Source of the DNA: Thiocapsa sp. KS1
GTDB lineage: Bacteria > Pseudomonadota > Gammaproteobacteria > Chromatiales > Chromatiaceae
Assembly: GCF_001499735.1 (NCBI RefSeq)
Contig: NZ_LN848257.1
Location: 1,806,155 to 1,856,042 of the forward strand
DNA: 49,888 nt
Direction of reading: 5' to 3'
Shown here piece after piece: positions 32,302-41,024 of the stretch; the first letter of the stretch is position 1; every line of letters begins with the position of its first letter. The translations under genes and the position numbers were made by a program. A model generated the notes under the pieces. The model worked only from the letters and a program-made list of their open reading frames with translations. It had not been told where the DNA came from and searched no databases.

Positions 32302-33534
32302 ATGTCGCTGCTGCGCAAGACGCCGAGCTGTCCGGTGCATGGTTGCGAGCTTGTGCTCTCGCACCACGGCAAAAAGAGCAATCTCGGCCATTACTACGTC
32401 GAGGTGGTCGGCGCGCCGCTTCTGTATTGCCCGCAGTGTCTGGAGAAGGGTCAAGACACCTCCGTGGAGGTGGAGCCCGCGGCCTCAAACGCCTTTCTGA
32501 AACGGCTGGTCCAGGTGCTCGAAACCTCCGAGTTTCCGGGGCTCCTGAACAAGCCGAAGATCCGGGTCGACTTCAATCCCTCGAAGACAACCTTGGAGCA
32601 CCCCTACGGCCAGGGCGTCACGACCAATGCGGCTGCGATGTCGCAGGCAAGCCCGGCCGCGGCGCCGCCCGAGGAGACCGAGGAGCCGCGGCTCGAGGGT
32701 ATCGAGCCGGTCGAGCCACGCCATACGCTCAACGATCTCATCCTCGATCGGGACACCTTGGAGCGCATCCGCGAGGCGACCAACGTGCTGGTCTCTCAGG
32801 ACTTGATCTACGTCACCTGGGGGCTGTGCTCGGTGGCGCGGACCGGACGGCGCGTCGCACTGAACTTCTACGGTCCGCCGGGGACCGGCAAGACCCTCGC
32901 CGCGGACGCCATCGCCGACCTGCTCGCCAAGAAGATCCTGCGCATCAGCTACGCCGAGCTTGAATCCAAATATGTCGGCGAGACCCCCAAGAACATCAAG
33001 GCCGCCTTCGCCAAGGCGTCCGAGACCGGCGCCCTGCTCTTCTTCGACGAGGCCGACTCGATCCTCGGCAAGCGTCTGGTCAACGTCTCCCAATCGGCCG
33101 ACAACAGCATCAACGTCGCCCGCAGCACGACCTTGATCGAGCTCGACAACTTCGACGGCGCGGTCATCTTCGCCTCGAATCTGGTCGGCAATTACGACAC
33201 CGCCTTTCTGCGGCGTATGCTCGCTCATGTCGAGTTCAGGCTCCCCGCCACCGAGCAGCGCGAGCAGATCTGGCGCTGCCACATCCCCCGCCCATTGCCG
33301 CTGTCCGAGGACGTCGATTTCGAGACACTGGCCCTCTACTCGGAGGGTGCCGCGGGCGGCGACATCCAGAACGCCGTGCTGCTCGCGGCCTCCTACGCCT
33401 CCATGCGACAGGGGGCCGAGCAGGTCGTCACGCTCGCCGACCTGAAACGCGCCATCGCCTTCCTGCTCGACGGTAAACGCAAGATCCTCGAAGGCGAGTC
33501 CGGATCGGAAGACGGGCGGTTCGACTGGGGCTGA
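32302..33534 (+). CDS. AAA+ ATPase with N-terminal zinc-ribbon
   Basis: The 410-residue protein begins with a zinc-binding module: CPVHGC (Cys10, Cys15) and CPQC (Cys44, Cys47) in a beta-rich stretch. An unstructured Ala/Pro/Glu linker (about 110-140) follows. The AAA+ domain has Walker A GPPGTGKT (191-198), Walker B LLFFDEAD (Asp249, Glu250), a sensor-1 asparagine in FASNLVGNY and an arginine finger in FLRRML. It resembles spastin/katanin-like or ClpX-like single-ring remodellers rather than a protease. The zinc module could recruit substrate, as in ClpX, but the sequence is different. No partner gene is adjacent. ATG 32302 is preceded only by GGAC; the frame is open upstream through the repeat unit. 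Confidence 0.8.
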   Translation: MSLLRKTPSCPVHGCELVLSHHGKKSNLGHYYVEVVGAPLLYCPQCLEKGQDTSVEVEPAASNAFLKRLVQVLETSEFPGLLNKPKIRVDFNPSKTTLEHPYGQGVTTNAAAMSQASPAAAPPEETEEPRLEGIEPVEPRHTLNDLILDRDTLERIREATNVLVSQDLIYVTWGLCSVARTGRRVALNFYGPPGTGKTLAADAIADLLAKKILRISYAELESKYVGETPKNIKAAFAKASETGALLFFDEADSILGKRLVNVSQSADNSINVARSTTLIELDNFDGAVIFASNLVGNYDTAFLRRMLAHVEFRLPATEQREQIWRCHIPRPLPLSEDVDFETLALYSEGAAGGDIQNAVLLAASYASMRQGAEQVVTLADLKRAIAFLLDGKRKILEGESGSEDGRFDWG

Positions 33535-33946
33535 ACCGCCTCCGACAGACGCTGCTCCGTGCTCGCGTCGAGCGCATTCGTCGGAGGCTCGGCCGACCCG
33601 GCTCGGGGTTCCGAGGATCGCTTCATTCGAGCCACGTTTCGGAGAAGACCGCCGCTGTCCGCCAGGCGGCGGCCGGTGCTCGTGAATCGCTTCTCGGGAA
33701 ACGCGGTTCATGTCGATAAGGAGACGCAGGTACGGGTATGCAATCACCCGAGTGTCATACTTCTCGACGGGATCCGCCATCCGGGAGACGGCGGACAAGC
33801 ACCGGGCACGACGTACCCGGCATACCGCAGCGGCCTCGCGCGAACGATGAGGTTTCAGGAGCAGGCATGATCGATTGCAGTCCGGGCATTGATCGGTCAC
33901 CCAACGGCCGATTGTCGTTTTCGGACCTCTGAGCGCCGTCTGCGGA
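33535..33946. other. Intergenic region before the UrtA-like gene
   Basis: The 412 bases carry no reading frame I would defend. A foldback at 33683-33710 (TGAATCGC with GCGGTTCA, one wobble) overlaps a degenerate copy of the motif ending GCGGTTCA. I see no clear promoter for the downstream operon. Confidence 0.45.
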
Positions 33947-35206
33947 ATGCGTGCGCCGCCTTCCCTTGTGCTGACCCTGGCTGTCTCTGCCGCCTTGGCG
34001 TTGATCCTGATCGCTCAGCGGCCGACGGGGACAGAGCCGATCCGTGTCGGGGTCGTGCATGCCTTGTCCGGTCCCATGGCCGAGAGCGAGCGAGGACTCG
34101 TGGATGCCGCGCGGCTCGCCGTGGAGGAGATCAACGCCGAGGGTGGACTCCTCGGGCGTCGGTTGGATCTCATCGTTGCCGACAGCCGCTCGAATTGGAC
34201 GACCGCAACCACGGAGGTTGAACGCCTGATTCTCCGAGAGCGCGTCAGCGTCGTGTTCGCCTGCTGGACATCGGCGTGTCGAAAGGCCGTCACGCCGGTC
34301 GTGGAAAAGCACCGTCATCTGATGTTCTATCCCCTGCAGTACGAGGGCTTGGAGGAGTCGCCTCATCTCGTCTACATGGGCTCCACGCCCAACCAGCAGA
34401 TCATCCCCGGGACACGCTGGACGATGGACCGATTCGGGACTCGGATCTATCTCGTCGGCTCGGATTATATCTTCCCCCGAACCGTCAACCGGATGATCCG
34501 CGATCTGGTCACCGCCGCAGGCGGGGAGATCCTGGCCGAGCGCTACGTGCCCATGGATGCAGTCGATCTCGACAGGATCGCCGCCGAGATTCGCGCGCTG
34601 GCCCCGGACGCAGTCCTCAACACACTCAACGGCGATGCCAACCGGCACTTTTTCGCGTCCCTGCTGGCCGAGAATCTGACCGACATGCCGGTGATCTCGT
34701 TCAGCGTCGCCGAGCCGGAGCTTTGGTCCATGCGTTCCGGGCAGCTCCATGCCGCGCATTACGCGGTTTGGGGTTACTTCCAGAGCCTGCCCGATCCCGC
34801 CAACCGTCGCTTCGTCGACGCCTTCCGGAAGCGCTTCGGCGCCGAACGTGTCGTGAGCGATCCGATCGTCTCCAGCTACAACGGCGTCAGGCTCTGGGCA
34901 GAGGCGGTTCACGCGGCCGGCACGGACGATCCGGCACAGATCAATCGCTCGGTCGGACACACGAGCCTGGATGGCCCGTCCGGAATCGTCGCCTTGGACG
35001 CCGCCACCCGGCACCTGTGGCGGCGGGTCTATGTGGGACACGCCCGAGCCGACGGACAGTTCGATGCGGTCGAGATCTCCGAGGCGCCGATCCGCCCGGT
35101 GCCCTTTCCTGCCTCCCGCAGCCGGGCGGAGTGGCTTGCGCTGGTCGATCGGCTGTCGGGCGAAACGAATCGGAGCCTGCCGAGGGATTCGCGATGGGCA
35201 CCCTGA
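33947..35206 (+). CDS. UrtA/AmiC-like periplasmic binding protein
   Basis: This 419-residue type-1 periplasmic binding protein has an N-terminal hydrophobic export segment (about 5-23). Its closest look is to urea/short-amide receptors: RVGVVHALSGPMAESERGLVDAA near residue 32, CWTSACRKAVTPV near 106, FYPLQYEGLE, STPNQQIIPG and LVGSDYIFPRT. No ABC permease or ATPase genes follow. Instead its last 13 bases overlap the start of a membrane GGDEF/EAL gene. It therefore most likely works as a ligand receptor for that enzyme rather than in uptake. The ligand is unproven; urea or an amide is a family-based guess. Confidence 0.82.
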   Translation: MRAPPSLVLTLAVSAALALILIAQRPTGTEPIRVGVVHALSGPMAESERGLVDAARLAVEEINAEGGLLGRRLDLIVADSRSNWTTATTEVERLILRERVSVVFACWTSACRKAVTPVVEKHRHLMFYPLQYEGLEESPHLVYMGSTPNQQIIPGTRWTMDRFGTRIYLVGSDYIFPRTVNRMIRDLVTAAGGEILAERYVPMDAVDLDRIAAEIRALAPDAVLNTLNGDANRHFFASLLAENLTDMPVISFSVAEPELWSMRSGQLHAAHYAVWGYFQSLPDPANRRFVDAFRKRFGAERVVSDPIVSSYNGVRLWAEAVHAAGTDDPAQINRSVGHTSLDGPSGIVALDAATRHLWRRVYVGHARADGQFDAVEISEAPIRPVPFPASRSRAEWLALVDRLSGETNRSLPRDSRWAP

Positions 35207-37920
35207 GATCGCGCCGGCTCGGCCTGCGCTTGACAGTCGGATTCCTGATCGTCGCACTGCTGCCGTTGGCGGGTCTGGCCTGGTTTTATCTGCACACCTT
35301 CGAGCGCGCACTCACCGCCACCGTTCTGCAGAACATCACCTCGATCGCCGACAAGAAAGCCGATCAGATCGACAGCTATATCAACGAGCGTCTAGCCGAC
35401 GCCCGCTCCTTCGCAAGCCAGGCACTGGTTCGCGAGGCTGTGTCGACACTCGTCGCGACTCGGACGCTGAGCGCCGAGACGCGCACCGAGCTGGCGACCC
35501 TCGGCGAGCGCGCGGATTACCACGACGTGCTTCTGATCGATGCGAGCGGCGATGTTGTCTTTTCGCTGCGCGGCGAGGCCGATCTGGGCACCAATCTCCT
35601 GCATGGACCCTTTCGCGACTCCGAATTGGCGGCCGGCTTTCGCCAGGCGATGACCTTCATGCACATCGACATGACCCGTTTCGAGCCCTACGCGCCGTCC
35701 GCGGGCGAGGTGGCGGCCTTCGTCGTCGCACCGATCCTCGACGCGCAACGTCCGATCGGCGCACTGGCGCTCCAAGTCAACCTCGCCACCCTCATGCCGG
35801 TGGTCAGCGACCGCACCGGACTCGGCGCCAGCGGCGAAACCGTCCTGGCCGTTCAGGAGGGTCAGGCCGTGCGCTACACCGTCCCGCTGGAGCGCACACC
35901 GGGGGCACCCTTCACCAACCTTGTTCCGCTCGTCCGAACGGCCGAGCCGATGCGGATGGCACTGGCCGGCAATCAGGGCAGGGGCATCGTCAGCGACTAC
36001 GCCGATATCCCTGTCGCGGCCGGCTGGCGCTACCTGCCGGCCTTGGGTTGGGGCATGGTGGTCAAGATGGATACCGCCGAGGTCCTCGCACCCTTGCACG
36101 CGATGCAACAAGCGACGGTCTGGGCGTTCGCGGTCTTCCTCCTTGCCTCGGCCGGCGCGGCACTGGTGCTCGGTCGCCGGCTGGTCAGGGACGAGCGGAT
36201 CATCGCCGCGCAACAAGCCCGCTACCGCGCCATGCTGGGCAGCATGAACGACGGGGTTGCGCTGTTTCGCCCGCTTGCCGACGGCAGCGAATTCACCCTG
36301 CTCGACATCAACGCCGCCGGCGAGCGGATCACCGGCGTCAAACGCCGGGAGGTGCTCGGACGGCCTTCTCGGATCGCCTTTCCGGGTTTGGATGCCGCCG
36401 GCATCTACGCCGCGTTTGGGCGTGTTCATCGCCGCGGGGGGAGCGAAACGATCGGCCTGACCGCTTACGTCAAAGATCGGCAAAGCCTCTGGTTGGAGAC
36501 CGACGTGATCCGCCTGCACGGCGGCGAGATCCTGACGGTGTTCAAAGACATTACGGCCCGCAAGACCGCGGACGAGCGCATCGAGCACCTCGCCCACCAC
36601 GACAGCCTGACCGGCCTGGTCAATCGCCACAACCTGCAGATCCTGCTTGCACAGGCCCTGCACGCCGCCCACCGCGAGGGTCGATTGCTCGCGGTGCTCT
36701 TTATCGATCTGGACCGCTTCAAGGTCATCAACGACACGCTCGGCCATCACATCGGCGACCTGCTGCTGGTGGAGGTGGCACGCCGCCTATGCCGCGACGT
36801 GCGCGAGAGCGACATCGTCGCCCGCCAAGGCGGGGACGAGTTCGTCGTCATGCTCACCGCACTCGAGTGTGCGCAGGATGCAGCCGTGGTGGCTGCCAAG
36901 ATCCTGCACACCCTCGGCGAGCCTTTCGACATCGAGAGCGACCGGCTGCACACCAGTCCCAGCATCGGGATCAGCATCTACCCAGACGACGGCATGGACG
37001 CCGACACCCTGATGAAGAATGCCGACACCGCGATGTATCACGCCAAGGAGCAGGGTCGAAACAACGTCCAGTACTTCACCGAGACGCTGAACGTGGCGGC
37101 CGGCGAACGCCTCACGATGGAGCGCGAGCTGCGTGTCGCCATCGAGGAGGGTCAGCTCGCCTTGCACTATCAGCCCCAGTTCGAGGCCGCTGCGGATCCG
37201 CTCGGTTGCCCCGATGCCATGGAGGCCCTCGTACGTTGGCGGCATCCGCTGCGCGGCTTGATCACGGCCGGTCAGTTCATCCCGATCGCGGAGGAATCCG
37301 GACTCATCCACACGATCGGCGACTGGGTCTTGAACGAAGCCTGTCGCCGTCTGGCCGAATGGAAAGCCGCGGGCATCGGACCGCGGCGAATCGCGGTGAA
37401 CCTTTCGGCGCATCAACTGCGCAACCCCGCACTCCTGCAGAAGGTCGTCGCCGTGCTGCGGCGCTACGCGCTGAACGACGACGAGCTCGAGCTCGAGATC
37501 ACCGAATCGGTCGCGATGCGCGATCCCGCGCGTGCCGTCAAGACCTTGCAAGCCTTGCGCGATCTCGGGGTCACCTTGGCGATCGACGATTTCGGAACCG
37601 GCCATTCCTCGCTGGCCTACCTCAAGCGTCTGCCCATCCAGACGCTGAAGCTCGACCGCGAGTTCGTCCGCGACATCGAGACCGATGAGAACGACGCCGC
37701 GATCAGTGCCGCGACCCTCGCACTCGCCCATGAGCTCGGCCTGCGTGTGGTGGCCGAGGGGATCGAGACCGAGGGTCAGAGCCGGTTCCTGCAACAGCAC
37801 GGCTGTGATCTGTTGCAGGGGCATCTCTACGGCGAGCCCGCATCCGCCGAGGTTTGGACGACGCTCTGGACGGAAGGCAGGACCGCCGAGCTCAGTCGCA
37901 CCCGAAACCACAGCGCATAA
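35194..37920 (+). CDS. Cache-PAS-GGDEF-EAL protein coupled to a binding protein
   Basis: This 908-residue membrane enzyme has one helix (about 13-33), a periplasmic double-Cache region (about 35-300), a second helix (about 305-325), PAS (345-465), GGDEF (470-630) and EAL (640-895). GGDEF is intact (546-550), with an RxxD inhibitory site RESD five residues upstream (537-540). EALVRW (677-682), DDFGTGHSS and AEGIET are intact, so both synthesis and hydrolysis of c-di-GMP are possible. ATG 35194 lies 13 bases inside the binding-protein gene, so the two are translationally coupled; an interaction of binding protein and Cache domain is the natural reading. The 3' end overlaps the convergent RND gene by 94 bases. 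Confidence 0.9.
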   Translation: MGTLRSRRLGLRLTVGFLIVALLPLAGLAWFYLHTFERALTATVLQNITSIADKKADQIDSYINERLADARSFASQALVREAVSTLVATRTLSAETRTELATLGERADYHDVLLIDASGDVVFSLRGEADLGTNLLHGPFRDSELAAGFRQAMTFMHIDMTRFEPYAPSAGEVAAFVVAPILDAQRPIGALALQVNLATLMPVVSDRTGLGASGETVLAVQEGQAVRYTVPLERTPGAPFTNLVPLVRTAEPMRMALAGNQGRGIVSDYADIPVAAGWRYLPALGWGMVVKMDTAEVLAPLHAMQQATVWAFAVFLLASAGAALVLGRRLVRDERIIAAQQARYRAMLGSMNDGVALFRPLADGSEFTLLDINAAGERITGVKRREVLGRPSRIAFPGLDAAGIYAAFGRVHRRGGSETIGLTAYVKDRQSLWLETDVIRLHGGEILTVFKDITARKTADERIEHLAHHDSLTGLVNRHNLQILLAQALHAAHREGRLLAVLFIDLDRFKVINDTLGHHIGDLLLVEVARRLCRDVRESDIVARQGGDEFVVMLTALECAQDAAVVAAKILHTLGEPFDIESDRLHTSPSIGISIYPDDGMDADTLMKNADTAMYHAKEQGRNNVQYFTETLNVAAGERLTMERELRVAIEEGQLALHYQPQFEAAADPLGCPDAMEALVRWRHPLRGLITAGQFIPIAEESGLIHTIGDWVLNEACRRLAEWKAAGIGPRRIAVNLSAHQLRNPALLQKVVAVLRRYALNDDELELEITESVAMRDPARAVKTLQALRDLGVTLAIDDFGTGHSSLAYLKRLPIQTLKLDREFVRDIETDENDAAISAATLALAHELGLRVVAEGIETEGQSRFLQQHGCDLLQGHLYGEPASAEVWTTLWTEGRTAELSRTRNHSA

Positions 37921-40900
37921 AGCGCCGGCAGAAACAGCAGCGTGATCAGCGTCCCGACCAACACCCCGCCGATGAGCACGAAGGCGAGCGGCCCCCAGAA
38001 GGTATCCGTGGTGAGCGGGATGAAGGCGAAGACGGCCGCCGCCGCGGTCAGCACCACCGGACGCGCGCGCTGCACCGTCGCCTCGACCACGGCAGCGGAA
38101 CGCTCCAGCCCCTGATGCAGATTGTCCTCGATCTGCTTGGCCAGGATCAGGGTATTGCGCATCAGGATGCCGGCCAGCCCGATCAGCCCGAGCAATGCGA
38201 CGAAGCCGAACGGACGATCGGCGATCAGCAAGGCCAGCGTGGCCCCGATCACGCCGAGCGGCGCCGTGGCCACCACCATGAGGGTCCCCGAGAAGCTGCG
38301 CATCTGGAACATGATGACGATCAGCATCAGGGCCAGCATGATCGGCTGGACGCGTTGGATCGAGGCATCGGCCTTGCCCGATTGCTCCACCGCACCGCCG
38401 ATATCGATCCGATACTCGGGCGGGAGATCGGCGATCAGCCCCTGCAGCTCGGCCCAGATCGCTTGTGTCACGTTCGGTGGCTGGGCGCCCCGGACCTCGG
38501 ATTGCACCGCAATGAAGGGCTCGCGGTTGTAGCGCTTGAGCACCGGATCCTCGAAGGCGATCATCAGCTCGCCCGCCTGCTCGAGCGGGATAGTCCGGCC
38601 GTCGAGCGTCTTGAGATTGATGCCGGCGAGGCTGGTCGGCGTGATTGCTGTGCCGCTGCCGCCTGCCCCGGATCCGGCCCCGGCGCCGTCTGCGCTCGCC
38701 GGGCCCTCCTCGGCAAGCCCCCGCAGGATCAGCTGCACATTGCGGATGTCCTCGCGGATCTCGGTCGCCGGCAGCCCGGAGAGCTGGTATTCCAGTTGAC
38801 CGGCAAGCTCACGCGGGGTGAGCCCGATCAGACGCAGCCGCTCCGGGTCGAGCGCAAGCCGCACCACGGGGACGCGCTCGCCCCAGTCCAGATGCGGATC
38901 CTGCGTATTCGGATTGGCCGCGACCACCTCGCGCACCTGCTCGGCGATGCGGCGCAGGACCAGCGGATCGGGCCCGACCACACGAAAGGTCACGGGCCAG
39001 ATGACCGGCGGTCCGTAGAGCAGCGTGTGCACGCGCACCCGCGCCTCGGGAAACTCGCCGGCCTCTACATGCGATTGGATCTGCGCGATCAGCGTATCGC
39101 GCTCGGCCGCACCTTCCGCCACCACGATCAGCTTGGCAAAGGCCGGATTCGGAAACTCCGGGTTCAGCGCGAGGAAGAATCGCGGTGCCCCGGCGCCGAG
39201 ATAGGCCGCGCTCGAGCGCACGCCTGGCGCATCCGCCAGGATCGCCTCGACGCGCTCCACCACGGCCGCCGTCGCACGGATCGCGCTGCCCTCGGGGAGC
39301 CGGATGTCGATCAGGACCTCCGGTCGATCCGAGGACGGAAAGAACTGTTTCTGCACGCTGCCGGCCAACCCGACGATCGACAGGACCAGCAGCCCGAAGG
39401 TCGCTGCCACCACCCAGACCTTGTAGCGGACACAACCGCGGATCAGTCCGCGCAGCTTGCGGTAGAGCGGCGTCGCGTAGGGGGTTTCCGAGGCATGCTC
39501 GCCCGTGCGCTGCGGCGCCTTCAGGAGCAAGGTGCCCAGATAGGGCGTAAAGGTCACCGCCACCACCCAGGAGGCGAGCAGCGCGAAGGCCAGCACCCAA
39601 AAGATGTTGCCCGCATACTCGCCCACACCCGAGCGCGCGAAGCCGATGGGCACGAAACCGATCACCGTCACCAGTGTGCCGCTCAACATGGGCGCGGCGG
39701 TCACCGTCCAGGCATGGGCCGCAGCCCGCAGCCGATCCCATCCCGCCTCCATCTTCACCAGCATCATCTCGATGGCGATGATGGCGTCGTCGACCAAGAG
39801 CCCCAGGGCGATGATGAGCGCGCCCAGGCTGACCCGATCCAGGTTGATGCCCTTGATCAACATCAGCAGGAAGGTGAGCGCGAGGGTCAAGGGGATGGCG
39901 ATGCCGACGACCAGCCCGGCGCGCCAACCGATGGCGACAAAGCTGACCAGCATCACCACCGCGACCGCGACCAGGAACTTGATCTGAAAGAGGTCGACGG
40001 CATGCGTGATGGCGTCGGCCTGATTGGTGAGCTGTATGAAGCCGACGCCCAGCGGCAGACTGGCCTCAAGCCCTTTCTGAACCTCGACCAGGCGCTCGCC
40101 GAGCGCCAACCCGTTCTCGCCGCGCTGCATCACCACGCCGAGCAGGACTGCATCCTCCCCGCCGGCACGGATCAGAAACTCGGGCGGATCCTCGTAACCG
40201 CGACTGACCTCGGCGATCTCGCCCAGCGTGAGCAGATGCTCGCCGACACGCAGCGGCACCTGACGGATATCCTCGAGCTCGCGCAGCTCGGCATCGGGAC
40301 GCAGGTAGAGCCGTGGCCCGTCGGTCTCGACCAGACCCGCCGGGGAAAGCCGATTCTGGGCGTCCAGGGCCTCGCGCACCGCAGCGGGCGACACCCCGAG
40401 ATTAGCCAGGCGCGCCTGGTCCAGCTCCACAAAGAAACGCTGCGGACGCTCGCCCAGGATGCGCGCCTTCTGAACCCCCTCGACCCGCGCGAGCCGATCG
40501 CGGATCCGCTCGGCCTCGCGCACCAGTAGACGGTTCGGCAGATCCGGCGCCGAGAGCGCATAGAGCGCGAAATAGACGTCCGAGAAGTCGTCGTTGACGA
40601 AAGGCCCGAGCACCCCGGCCGGCAGGCTCCCGGCCGCATCCGACATGCGTTTGCGCACCTGATAGAAGAGATCGGGGATTTGCTCGGACGGCGCGTAGTC
40701 TTGAAACTCGACCAGCATGTCGACCCGTCCGGGGCGCGCCGTGGTCTCGAGCCGGTAGAAGAGCTCGACCTCGCCGATGCGCTTCTCCAGCGGATCGGCA
40801 ACCAGATCCTGCATCTGTTGCGCACTCGCCCCCGGCCAGAGCGCCGAGACCACCATCACCCGTACGGTGAAGGCCGGGTCTTCCGCGCGGCCGAGCTGCA

Positions 40901-41024
40901 GGAAGGCCGTCAGACCGGCGATCGCGGTCACCAGGATCAGAAAGAGCGTGACCGAGCGCTCGCGCACGGCGAGCGCGGAGAGATTGATCCGCGCTCGCGG
41001 CGGCGTGTCGTCTGTCGTGCTCAT
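37827..41024 (-). CDS. RND efflux transporter, AcrB/MexB superfamily
   Basis: This 1065-residue inner-membrane pump is driven by proton motive force. The usual twelve-helix layout is seen: a helix near 25-45, two large periplasmic loops, and helix blocks near 340-550 and 860-1040. The proton-relay region is GALIIALGLLVDDAIIAIE (paired acidic residues). The second loop carries a Gly/Ala/Ser-rich insertion near residue 775 (ADGAGAGSGAGGSG), which is unusual and probably disordered. The sequence RAEDPAFTVRVMVV near the start is typical of the NolG/heavy-metal-independent HAE family with a lipoprotein adaptor. Its ATG overlaps the adaptor's stop by four bases (ATGA). Substrate unknown. Confidence 0.92.
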   Translation of the reverse strand: MSTTDDTPPRARINLSALAVRERSVTLFLILVTAIAGLTAFLQLGRAEDPAFTVRVMVVSALWPGASAQQMQDLVADPLEKRIGEVELFYRLETTARPGRVDMLVEFQDYAPSEQIPDLFYQVRKRMSDAAGSLPAGVLGPFVNDDFSDVYFALYALSAPDLPNRLLVREAERIRDRLARVEGVQKARILGERPQRFFVELDQARLANLGVSPAAVREALDAQNRLSPAGLVETDGPRLYLRPDAELRELEDIRQVPLRVGEHLLTLGEIAEVSRGYEDPPEFLIRAGGEDAVLLGVVMQRGENGLALGERLVEVQKGLEASLPLGVGFIQLTNQADAITHAVDLFQIKFLVAVAVVMLVSFVAIGWRAGLVVGIAIPLTLALTFLLMLIKGINLDRVSLGALIIALGLLVDDAIIAIEMMLVKMEAGWDRLRAAAHAWTVTAAPMLSGTLVTVIGFVPIGFARSGVGEYAGNIFWVLAFALLASWVVAVTFTPYLGTLLLKAPQRTGEHASETPYATPLYRKLRGLIRGCVRYKVWVVAATFGLLVLSIVGLAGSVQKQFFPSSDRPEVLIDIRLPEGSAIRATAAVVERVEAILADAPGVRSSAAYLGAGAPRFFLALNPEFPNPAFAKLIVVAEGAAERDTLIAQIQSHVEAGEFPEARVRVHTLLYGPPVIWPVTFRVVGPDPLVLRRIAEQVREVVAANPNTQDPHLDWGERVPVVRLALDPERLRLIGLTPRELAGQLEYQLSGLPATEIREDIRNVQLILRGLAEEGPASADGAGAGSGAGGSGTAITPTSLAGINLKTLDGRTIPLEQAGELMIAFEDPVLKRYNREPFIAVQSEVRGAQPPNVTQAIWAELQGLIADLPPEYRIDIGGAVEQSGKADASIQRVQPIMLALMLIVIMFQMRSFSGTLMVVATAPLGVIGATLALLIADRPFGFVALLGLIGLAGILMRNTLILAKQIEDNLHQGLERSAAVVEATVQRARPVVLTAAAAVFAFIPLTTDTFWGPLAFVLIGGVLVGTLITLLFLPALYALWFRVRLSSAVLPSVQSVVQTSADAGSP

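Noticed and set aside
33559-33870. 103-codon frame in the gap before the UrtA-like gene.
   Set aside because: Arg/Ser-rich composition, no ribosome-binding site and no recognisable motif.
37854-40529. Long plus-strand frame (about 890 codons) antisense to the RND pump.
   Set aside because: It is rich in Asp, Arg, Gln and His and has no fold; the RND assignment on the other strand is beyond doubt.
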